Source of the DNA: Candidatus Saccharibacteria bacterium UBA6664
GTDB taxonomy: Bacteria; Patescibacteriota; Saccharimonadia; Saccharimonadales; Saccharimonadaceae
NCBI GenBank assembly: GCA_002455275.1
Contig: DKKO01000003.1
Coordinates: forward strand, 1,267 to 65,266
Direction: 5' to 3'
Length of the DNA stretch: 64,000 bases
Part shown: positions 17,520-24,613 of the stretch, piece by piece
Layout of the letters: every line of letters starts with the position of its first letter
Position numbering within the stretch: the first letter of the stretch is position 1
Notes under the pieces: model-generated
Seen by the model: only the letters and a program-made list of their open reading frames with translations
What the model was told of the DNA's origin: nothing
The model's database searches: none
Translations under genes and position numbers: made by a program

Positions 17520-18146
17520 GTGTATTATTTGATTAAACGTTATCGCACCTGGATTTTATTTGGAATAGTGTCTATCATAGGTATTGCTTTATGGCTCATG
17601 ACACTATCCGGGAGTGTTTCGTCGATGTACCAATTCTTTCCTATACTTGGGGTTCTTGCATGGACGACAATGTGGGTTCACTATGTCGCCAATTCCATCG
17701 GCAAACCCGTCAATAGTAAGCGATTTGCAACATGGACTGGACGTATAGTTTTATTGCTCATACTGATGCATCCCAGTATTTTTTTGGTACAGCGCTTCCT
17801 TGATACCGGCTTACTTCCTCCAGAAAGCTATGTCAGCTACGTTGGCTCGTATCGTACGTGGGCAGTGGTGATTGCGATAGCTGCACTGGTTACATTTTTG
17901 CTCTATGATGTCTTAAAACATTTTCGTAGCAAACTCATTGCTCGTGGCGTATGGCCGTATATCGGTTTACTTCAAGCCTGCGCTATGGCGGCAATTTTCA
18001 TACATGGCTTAACATTGGGAGCGAGTATGAATAGCAGCTATTTCATGTTGTGGTGGATATTCTTAGGCGTATTACTCGTTCCATGTCTTGTATTGCAGGT
18101 CGTTCGTGATTTTAAAGTATCCGATCGAACAAAAACAGAAGTTTAA
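17520..18146 (+). CDS. Polytopic membrane protein, possibly haem-binding (ferric-reductase-like)
   Basis: 208 aa with about six helices. GTG start 9 bases after a TATAAT, with GAGGGTG between, so the leader is almost absent. Histidines lie in or near helices (MWVHYV, LMHPSIF, FIHGLTL), which hints at haem binding, but the strict H-x12/13-H pairs of ferric reductases are not present, unlike in 4630-5208. Next to cytochrome b5; a quinol- or haem-linked electron carrier is a guess. Its end overlaps the convergent DUF305 gene by 4 bases. Confidence 0.6.
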   Translation: MYYLIKRYRTWILFGIVSIIGIALWLMTLSGSVSSMYQFFPILGVLAWTTMWVHYVANSIGKPVNSKRFATWTGRIVLLLILMHPSIFLVQRFLDTGLLPPESYVSYVGSYRTWAVVIAIAALVTFLLYDVLKHFRSKLIARGVWPYIGLLQACAMAAIFIHGLTLGASMNSSYFMLWWIFLGVLLVPCLVLQVVRDFKVSDRTKTEV

Positions 18147-18796
18147 TAACCCCAGTCTTTTTGCCACTGCTTCATCTGCTCGATTTCTTTTGTCTGCGCG
18201 CTAATAACGGCACGAGCAAGGTCTTTTATCTCTTGGTGTTTTGCGTTGGTTGCGGCATATTGAGACATTTCAACTGCTTGCTCATGGTGAAGAATCATTT
18301 GCTTCAGAAACTCTTGATCATATGCTTCACCTTTTAAGCCTTGCAGTTTGTTTTGCATCTCTACCATATCTCCGCCCATGTCCATGCCAGCACCGCCATG
18401 GCTACCATGGCCACCGCTCATCGTTTCTTTATAACCCCAGGCTTTTTGCCATGTTCGCATTTGGACGAGCTCAGCACCTTGACTCTGCACGATATTACTC
18501 GCAAGTGTGCGAATCTCATCATGAGCAGTGACTGCCATTGCTTGTTCTGACATATTCAGAGCACCTTCGTGGTGAGCCAGCATGTCGGCAATGTACGCCT
18601 CGTCAAATGCATCTCCTTTTAGGTTTGCATATTTATTATCGCTTGCGGGTTTTTGTTTCTTTCCATCTGCTGTCGTGCTGCTTGTCTGTAGCGCCCCTTC
18701 AGGTACTGGTTTTACTGAAAAAACCACAAAATACCAAACGGCAGCTGCGGCAATCGCAAGTACGACAATCACAGTGATAAATATTCTATTCTTCAT
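18143..18796 (-). CDS. DUF305 protein (two-domain, exported, possible copper binding)
   Basis: 217 aa. N-terminal helix (residues 4-24), then two DUF305 repeats, each with paired histidines (MLAHHEGALNMS; MILHHEQAVEMS) and an ending WQKDWGY or WQKAWGY. A Gly/Met/His-rich linker lies between. DUF305 is a ferritin-like four-helix fold; the cyanobacterial CopM protein of this family binds copper. First of three DUF305 genes here, beside a copper ATPase, so periplasm/wall-side copper binding is likely. Confidence 0.87.
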   Translation of the reverse strand: MKNRIFITVIVVLAIAAAAVWYFVVFSVKPVPEGALQTSSTTADGKKQKPASDNKYANLKGDAFDEAYIADMLAHHEGALNMSEQAMAVTAHDEIRTLASNIVQSQGAELVQMRTWQKAWGYKETMSGGHGSHGGAGMDMGGDMVEMQNKLQGLKGEAYDQEFLKQMILHHEQAVEMSQYAATNAKHQEIKDLARAVISAQTKEIEQMKQWQKDWGY

Positions 18797-18806
18797 ATAA
18801 CCTCAT

Positions 18807-19442
18807 CTAATTTCCTTTAGCTTGTAATTGTTTCATTGTCTGTATTTCCTCGGTTTGTTTCTTCATGGTCTTGTTCTTGAGATTTATCATCTGACCAAAC
18901 TGCATATTCTCAGCTACTATACTATCCGCTAACTCAGCAGCGCCTTCATGATGAACAATCATCAGACTTAGGAATAGCTTGTCGACTGAACTGCCTGCAG
19001 CAGTTTCGAGTGCGCTCAGATCGCTAAGGCTCGCTATGCCGGGGAGTGTCGGATACATATCATGACCTTCCATCTCAGGAAAATCAGAAAGGTTGAAATA
19101 GGTCTCTTTCCACTCGGTAAGCCAGTCAATGTACTGCTTAGTGTCGTTCGTCAGCTCATCACTGATACGTGCCGCCAGTTGGCGAACTTCTTCGCCGCTC
19201 GCATTTTTCTTCGCGATGTCCGCCATCTGGGTACCCTGCTGATTATGGACGATCATTTTCTTTGCAAAATCAGTATCCATGTAGTTATGCTCGTTTGGGT
19301 TAGCCGGTTTCTCACTTTTGCTTGCTGATGGCGCTGGCTTACTCTCTGGAGCAGATGCTGGCCGATTTTACGAAAACCACCAGCCTAATGCTACTCCTCC
19401 GACTGCGAGCACAATAATCGTTCCTACAACTATCTTTCGCAT
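18807..19442 (-). pseudogene. DUF305 gene interrupted by in-frame TAA
   Basis: With the strong site GGAGGTAAAAAT, ATG at 19442 opens a frame coding a membrane anchor (MRKIVVGTIIVLAVGG, then LGWWFS), followed by TAA at 19368-19370 (codon 25). The frame continues without further stop to 18807, giving NRPASAPESKP and then a DUF305 domain with MIVHNQQG and MIVHHEGAAELA. Length fits the family only if the stop is read through or was once a sense codon (CAA to TAA is one step). Either a recent nonsense mutation or a consensus error. The domain alone (19280-18807) has no clear ribosome site. Confidence 0.75.
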
Positions 19443-19459
19443 ATTTTTACCTCCTTGGC

Positions 19460-19978
19460 TTATCGTGCGAGAGGCTCTGGGCTTTTCCCCAGATTCCTCA
19501 TCACATACTCTTCAATTTTCTTTTGGTCGTAGCTTGCTAATGACTCGCTTCTGCGCCACGAACTCAGCTCGATGGGAGATTTATTAGCCTGACGGGGTGC
19601 AAGTACAATCTTCGTTGGCTTAAACTCTGAATTCGAGAATGGAGCAGAAAGAAGACCCTTAAGCTTCTCAATTTGATCTTGTGGTAAATCGGGTTGGTAC
19701 GAGACATAGATTCCGCCATGCTCCATATTGTGTATCGCTTGGTCGTCACGAACTTCAGTATCGTAAACGCCCCATGCAACGGGATTAGCATGCGAGCCAG
19801 AAGTAGGCGGTTGGTCACCGCCATACTTCTTGCTGTCCACGTGTTCACGGCCTTGGTCACTTTGCTCGACCCCTGGACGTGGTGTTTCCGGTGGTTTGTT
19901 TGCCTTTGCAGCAATGATTGCTCCAGTAAAACCAAGAATAACAACTGCCAATACAATGGGCAGGGTTCTAATTTTCAT
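19460..19978 (-). CDS. DUF3105 exported protein
   Basis: 172 aa. N-terminal helix, then the DUF3105 core: YGGDQPPTSGSHANPVAWGVY, later IHNMEHGGIYVSYQPD. His/Met/Glu clusters suggest metal binding, but no function is proven for the family. It overlaps the end of the neighbouring DUF305 gene by 11 bases, so is in one operon (DUF305, DUF3105, DUF305 pseudogene, DUF305). Confidence 0.85.
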   Translation of the reverse strand: MKIRTLPIVLAVVILGFTGAIIAAKANKPPETPRPGVEQSDQGREHVDSKKYGGDQPPTSGSHANPVAWGVYDTEVRDDQAIHNMEHGGIYVSYQPDLPQDQIEKLKGLLSAPFSNSEFKPTKIVLAPRQANKSPIELSSWRRSESLASYDQKKIEEYVMRNLGKSPEPLAR

Positions 19979-20645
19979 AGCCCCAATCTTTTTGCCACTG
20001 CTTCATTTGCTTGATTTCTTGTGTCTGAGCAGAAACGACAGCCTTGGTAAGATCTTTTAGCTCTTGGTGCTGTGCGTTTTTCTCACCAGGAGCAGCCATG
20101 TCGATAGCCGACTGGTGGTGCATGATCATCTGCTCGATAAAGGCTTTATCAAACTCATCACCCGTCTTTCCCTCTAGGGCGCTGTTCATACCAGCCATCT
20201 CATCCATCATACCCATAGCGCTGTGATCCATCATGTTGTCGGCACTTGTCGATGGATAACCCCATTCTTTTTGCCAAGCCGTCATCTGACTAATCTCACC
20301 CTCTTGAGCCGAGATGATGTCGTTCGCCATATCTTTCAACTCTTGGTGCTTGGCATTTTTCTGTGCCAGCTTTGCCATATCAACAGCACCTTGGTGGTGG
20401 GCTATCATATTGGCGATGAAATTACGGTCGTATGTCTCACCACTCATGGCTGCGTACTGCTTGTATGTAGCACTATTGGTGTCAACGAGCGAGCCATTGT
20501 CTGTAGAGCCGCCCATATCCATGCCGGACATGCTGTCCGTATTTGATTTAGTCGTGTTGCCACGCAAGCCGTAGTAAAGTGCGCCGCCAGCTACTGCCAG
20601 CACGAGCACAACAGCAATGATAGTAAATAATTTCTTATTGTTCAT
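19968..20645 (-). CDS. DUF305 protein (two-domain, exported)
   Basis: 225 aa, N-terminal helix (residues 7-27), linker with MSGMDMGG, two DUF305 repeats with MIAHHQGAVDMA and MIMHHQSAIDMA and WQKEWGY/WQKDWGY endings, much like 18143-18796, which suggests a tandem duplication. Met/His-rich linkers fit Cu(I) binding. First gene of the four-gene set. Divergence between copies implies duplication is not very recent. Confidence 0.87.
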   Translation of the reverse strand: MNNKKLFTIIAVVLVLAVAGGALYYGLRGNTTKSNTDSMSGMDMGGSTDNGSLVDTNSATYKQYAAMSGETYDRNFIANMIAHHQGAVDMAKLAQKNAKHQELKDMANDIISAQEGEISQMTAWQKEWGYPSTSADNMMDHSAMGMMDEMAGMNSALEGKTGDEFDKAFIEQMIMHHQSAIDMAAPGEKNAQHQELKDLTKAVVSAQTQEIKQMKQWQKDWGYEN

Positions 20646-20692
20646 AGATACTCCTAGATTAGCTATTTAACGGTATTCGTAAATAGCTAATC

Positions 20693-21070
20693 TCAAGCGC
20701 GAAAGACAGCGAGCCTTATATAAGCTGGCGTGCTGTCAGGAGGTGGTTCTCTATCTAGGGCAGCTCTTGTCTCTTGACCGTGCTTTTCTTCAAGGGCTAA
20801 GAGGGGCGATGTTTGGAACTGAACATAAAATGGAGGTTGCGGCTGGTCGTCCTCGTCTTTGTCAGTCTCCTTAATGATCTCATCTTTGTGAAGAGTTGCT
20901 GTGGTACAGGCAGTAAAACAACTTGACGAACTCGTCTGATGAGATGCGCCGCCCATTGAGTGTCCCATGCTGCTCATAGGCTGTAATGCGGCTGCATGTA
21001 TACCTAACGACAGTACGCTAAGTACTGTGAGCATAAATACGGAAACAACTCCATGGAAGACTCGTTTCAT
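20693..21070 (-). CDS. Small exported Met/His/Cys protein, unknown
   Basis: 125 aa. Signal peptide (residues 5-28) then MSSMGHSMGG and SSCFTACTT, which could bind metal, followed by an acidic stretch DKDEDDQPQPP. Lies between the DUF305 group and the YHS-FNR gene. No family recognised; a metal-chaperone role is inference from composition and place. Confidence 0.6.
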   Translation of the reverse strand: MKRVFHGVVSVFMLTVLSVLSLGIHAAALQPMSSMGHSMGGASHQTSSSSCFTACTTATLHKDEIIKETDKDEDDQPQPPFYVQFQTSPLLALEEKHGQETRAALDREPPPDSTPAYIRLAVFRA

Positions 21071-21109
21071 ATCTCTATTTTACCGTACTTTGCTCTAAGC
21101 GTCATATTT

Positions 21110-22033
21110 CTAGTAGTTTGCCTCGCTGTAGTGAGGGAAGAAATCTTGATGGAGACTATCGCTACTCAATCCGTTATCTTCTAATTGCTTGCCGAGTGTT
21201 TCTACCATTGGTTCGGGGCCTGATATGAAGACCTGAGATGAACTGATATCTGGTACGAGCTCAGTAAGCTTTTCAGCAGTAAGTGGTTCGCCGATAACGT
21301 ACTGGACTGTAAACTCTGGGTGTTGTTTGCTTGCTTCACTGAACTCTGCCTTGAATGGCAGATCATCAGTTCGACCGTTATAGATAAGCGTCGCCGAGAC
21401 GGGCTGTCCGCTATGACCCCTTGCTTTCAACATACTGTAAAACGGGGTGATACCGATACCGCCAGCGACAAAGACGAGCGGTTCATCGCTTTCTTGCCAG
21501 ACAAAATCACCGTCCGGCTGCTCAACAAGGTTGATCGTGTCGCCGATTGGCAGCGCAGCGAGCGACTGCTTAAAGGTGGTATCGGTAACGCGGGTTGTAA
21601 TCTGAGTATAGCCGTCATGGGGCGTCGATGAGATTGTAAACCAGCGTTTCGTTCCCTCAACGTCAGGATTATCATGAGGCAACTCAACACGAATGAATTG
21701 ACCCGGTGTCCACAAGATCGGCGTGTCCGCCTTGAATCGAAACGCCCAGACATTACCAACCAGATTTTCTTTGCTAGCCAGTGTGAGCGTATCGTTGCTA
21801 TGGGTTTGATGAGTATATTTTTCAGGATTCTTATCGAACAGTTGTACACACGTCGCGCAGCAGAAATAGTAGGTCTGTCCGTCATGGTGGCGGCTATGGC
21901 CAATTGCCTTTGCTTCGGCTTTGACAACGACATCGCCTGTTACTGGACAAATCGCCTGCGTATCGTCGAGCGTCGCTGGGTCAACGGCTGGTGCGTCGCC
22001 GTGATGATGTTCGTGATCGTGATGGTCGTGCAT
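21110..22033 (-). CDS. YHS/TRASH-domain and FAD/NAD(P)-reductase fusion
   Basis: 307 aa. A His-rich start (MHDHHDHEHHH) is followed by a YHS/TRASH-type metal domain with CPVTGD and YYFCCATCVQLFDKNPEKY, then a ferredoxin-reductase-like module with RWFTISSTP (flavin), VAGGIGITPFYSML (NAD(P)) and VFISGPEPMVE. So a heavy-metal-binding domain is joined to an electron donor. A metal reductase or copper-state sensor is plausible. Third gene of the csoR-copB operon, 10 bp after copB. No membrane helix seen. Confidence 0.85.
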   Translation of the reverse strand: MHDHHDHEHHHGDAPAVDPATLDDTQAICPVTGDVVVKAEAKAIGHSRHHDGQTYYFCCATCVQLFDKNPEKYTHQTHSNDTLTLASKENLVGNVWAFRFKADTPILWTPGQFIRVELPHDNPDVEGTKRWFTISSTPHDGYTQITTRVTDTTFKQSLAALPIGDTINLVEQPDGDFVWQESDEPLVFVAGGIGITPFYSMLKARGHSGQPVSATLIYNGRTDDLPFKAEFSEASKQHPEFTVQYVIGEPLTAEKLTELVPDISSSQVFISGPEPMVETLGKQLEDNGLSSDSLHQDFFPHYSEANY

Positions 22034-22043
22034 AATCCCTCCT

Positions 22044-24176
22044 TTACAACCGTACTTTTCGTAAAAACTGCGCGTTTATAGCAACAACGATGGTCGATAG
22101 CGACATCAGTACCGCGCCAAACGCCGGTGACAACACAAAGCCGAGTGCTGATGTCACACCTGCAGCAAGCGGAATTGCGAGGGCGTTGTAGCCAGTTGCC
22201 CACGCAAGGTTCTGTACCATTTTGCTATACGTCTTTTTCGAGAGCATGACGATTTTAGCAACCCCGCGAGGGTCACTGCTTGCCAGTACGATACCGGCTG
22301 ATTCAATAGCGACATCAGTACCAGCGCCAATCGCGATACCAATATCTGCTTGTGTCAGGGCGGGTGCGTCATTGACACCATCGCCAACCATTGCCACACG
22401 ACTGCCATCTGTTTGTAATTTCTTGACGGTCTCAGCCTTGTTTTCCGGCAGTACCTCGGCAAAGTATTCTTTGATACCAAGCTCTTTAGCTACCCAGGCG
22501 GCCACTCCCTTACTATCACCCGTCAGCATAGCGACGCGCTTGCCCATACTATGCAGCATTGCCACGGCTTCTTTTGATTCTTCGCGTATCACATCGGCTA
22601 GCATGATCGCACCTAAGACATTTCTACCCTCAATCACATACACGACGGTCTTGCCATCGTCCGAGGCTTTTTTGGTTGCTGCTTTCAAAGAGGTGTCGAG
22701 TCTGGCAGCGCGTTCTTCGAGGATTCGTGGACCACCGATATAGACAGGCTTGCCATTGATCATTGCTCGCACACCACGGCCAGAAAGTGCCGAAAAGTCA
22801 GTGGTGTGAATTTCCGGCACATTTTGACCGCGTGCATACTGGAAAATAGCTTTGGCAATTGGGTGTTCTGATTCGCGCTCTAGTGCAGCAGCGAGGCTCA
22901 ACATGCGGACTTTCTCTTTGGCTACCACATCAACGACACCTTGTTCACCTTTAGTAAGCGTGCCGGTTTTGTCAAACAGTACCACGTCGATATTTCGCGC
23001 CGCTTCAAGTGCCATGCGTTGCCTAACAAGCAGGCCGTTCTTGGCGGCCAATGTGGTCGAGATGGCAGTGACAAGTGGTACGGCGAGGCCAAGGGCGTGC
23101 GGACAGGCGATTACTAACACTGTCACGATACGTTCTAAGATAAATCCGGCTGACGCGCCCGCAATCCACCACGCAATCCAAGTAATTAGCGCGGCACCGA
23201 GGGCAACAAAAGTTAGATAGAACGCAGCTTTATCGGCAAGTATCTGAGTATTTGATTTGCTAGTTTGTGCTTCTTCAACTAGTTTCATAATACCGGCGAG
23301 TGCCGTATCATTACCCACTTTTGTCGCTTTGATCGTCAGTGCGCCGCTGGCGTTAATCGTGCCACCAATCACTTCGCTATCTGGCTTTTTGGCTACCGGC
23401 TTTGATTCGCCGGTGAGCATAGATTCATTGACCTCGGACGAGCCTTTAACGACCACACCATCAACTGGCACCCCAGCGCCTGGGCGGATTAGTAGCAAGT
23501 CGCCGACTTTCAGTTCACTAATCAAGACTTTTTTCGTTGTATCGCCGTCGATCAGCTCTGCCTCGTCAGGTAGTAGCTTGGCAAGCTCATTGAGTGCGCC
23601 CTGTGCATTTTGGACGGACGCCATTTCGATCCAGTGGCCCAGCAGCATGATCGTCACCAATGTTGCTAGCTCCCACCAGAAGTCCATACCGCTGACCACC
23701 TTGAATGTGACAAGCAGGCTATAGACGAACGCCACAGATATTGCCATCGAGATGAGTGTCATCATACCCGGCTGGCGAGCCGCTAGTTCGCCTCTGGCAC
23801 TTTTGAGGAACACTAAACCGCCATAGAGAAAAATAATCGTACCGAACACGGCCGGAATATACTCGCTGCCGGTAAACATGAAATTCAGCCCGAACCAGCT
23901 TTGTACCGTATGCGAAAAAACGAGGGTCGGTATAGTCAGTAGCAGGCTCAACCAAAACTTTTGCTTGAACATATTGGGACTATGCCCAGCGTGTTTGTCG
24001 TGGTCGTGTCCGTGTTGCTCTGGCTTTTGTTTTACTTTTTCGAGTGCCATGTGGCACTTTGGACACATGCCAGGCTTGTCTGATGTCACATCGGGGTGCA
24101 TTGGACAGGCATACTGCGCAGCGACAGCGTTATGCTCGTGGTTATGGTGCTGGTGATTGTGCTGCGAGTGATCCAT
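22044..24176 (-). CDS. copB: Copper/silver P1B-type ATPase (CopB-like)
   Basis: 710 aa. His-rich N-terminus, then a heavy-metal-binding domain YACPMHPDVTSDKPGMCPKCHM, eight membrane helices, TGES actuator loop, IACPHALGLA (CPH metal site typical of CopB), DKTGTLT phosphorylation site, SEHPIAKA and GDGVNDAPAL. Exports Cu/Ag from the cytoplasm. ATG follows directly on the TAA of the CsoR-like gene, so the two are coupled and presumably derepressed by metal through the operator at 24471-24491. Confidence 0.95.
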   Translation of the reverse strand: MDHSQHNHQHHNHEHNAVAAQYACPMHPDVTSDKPGMCPKCHMALEKVKQKPEQHGHDHDKHAGHSPNMFKQKFWLSLLLTIPTLVFSHTVQSWFGLNFMFTGSEYIPAVFGTIIFLYGGLVFLKSARGELAARQPGMMTLISMAISVAFVYSLLVTFKVVSGMDFWWELATLVTIMLLGHWIEMASVQNAQGALNELAKLLPDEAELIDGDTTKKVLISELKVGDLLLIRPGAGVPVDGVVVKGSSEVNESMLTGESKPVAKKPDSEVIGGTINASGALTIKATKVGNDTALAGIMKLVEEAQTSKSNTQILADKAAFYLTFVALGAALITWIAWWIAGASAGFILERIVTVLVIACPHALGLAVPLVTAISTTLAAKNGLLVRQRMALEAARNIDVVLFDKTGTLTKGEQGVVDVVAKEKVRMLSLAAALERESEHPIAKAIFQYARGQNVPEIHTTDFSALSGRGVRAMINGKPVYIGGPRILEERAARLDTSLKAATKKASDDGKTVVYVIEGRNVLGAIMLADVIREESKEAVAMLHSMGKRVAMLTGDSKGVAAWVAKELGIKEYFAEVLPENKAETVKKLQTDGSRVAMVGDGVNDAPALTQADIGIAIGAGTDVAIESAGIVLASSDPRGVAKIVMLSKKTYSKMVQNLAWATGYNALAIPLAAGVTSALGFVLSPAFGAVLMSLSTIVVAINAQFLRKVRL

Positions 24177-24461
24177 TTATTTACCCCGAATGTTATTTAG
24201 TTCGTATAGTTTAAGCATTTCTTCAATAGCTTTATCTTGTTCGGTAGGGTCGTGTGATCCCAGCGAGTGAGCCATGTGAGTACGCAAATGGTTTTCTAGA
24301 ATGAGCTTGTTGAGCGAAGCAAGTGATTTCTGAATTGCGAGGCTTTGCGTCAAGATGTCCATACAGTACACCTCGTTGTCTATAGCCCTTTCGAGCGCTT
24401 TGAATTGACCCTCAATCCTGTGTGAACGATTTATTGCTTGCTTCTTAATCTCGGCTATCAT
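24177..24461 (-). CDS. CsoR/RcnR-family metal-sensing repressor
   Basis: 94 aa, all-helical DUF156 family. Ligand positions read C33, H58, H62 (Y-C-M-D and N-H-L-R-T-H). The spacing matches the X-Y-Z sites of CsoR and RcnR, but the third ligand is His as in RcnR (C-H-H) rather than Cys as in classical copper CsoR (C-H-C); the RcnR N-terminal His is absent. First gene of the operon with the copper-type ATPase and YHS-FNR. Metal specificity is therefore open, copper by context. Confidence 0.9.
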   Translation of the reverse strand: MIAEIKKQAINRSHRIEGQFKALERAIDNEVYCMDILTQSLAIQKSLASLNKLILENHLRTHMAHSLGSHDPTEQDKAIEEMLKLYELNNIRGK

Positions 24462-24470
24462 ACGTCTATA

Positions 24471-24491
24471 ATATACCCCTCTGGGGTATAT
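24471..24491. promoter_or_regulatory. CsoR-type operator over the metal-operon promoter
   Basis: Perfect inverted repeat with arms ATATACCCC and GGGGTATAT around TCT, 10 bases before the repressor ATG and overlapping a TATATTAT -10 region on the minus strand. A GC-tract palindrome of this kind is the usual CsoR/RcnR-family target, so the operon is probably self-repressed. Confidence 0.85.
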
Positions 24492-24540
24492 TTCAACTAT
24501 GTATTATTCAAAAGCTCTACAGCCTGCCAGAGCTGCAAAG

Positions 24541-24591
24541 CTATTTTTCTTTCAGAAAAATAGCCAACCCCCCAAACGGCTAAAGCCGTTT
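24541..24591. terminator. Two terminator hairpins downstream of the RloC-like gene
   Basis: CTATTTTTCT-TTC-AGAAAAATAG (24541-24563) and AAACGGC-TAAA-GCCGTTT (24574-24591). They lie past the stop of the RloC-like gene, between it and the metal-operon promoter, and insulate the two units. Confidence 0.7.
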
Positions 24592-24613
24592 ACGGGGTTA
24601 CGTGTAAAAGCAC

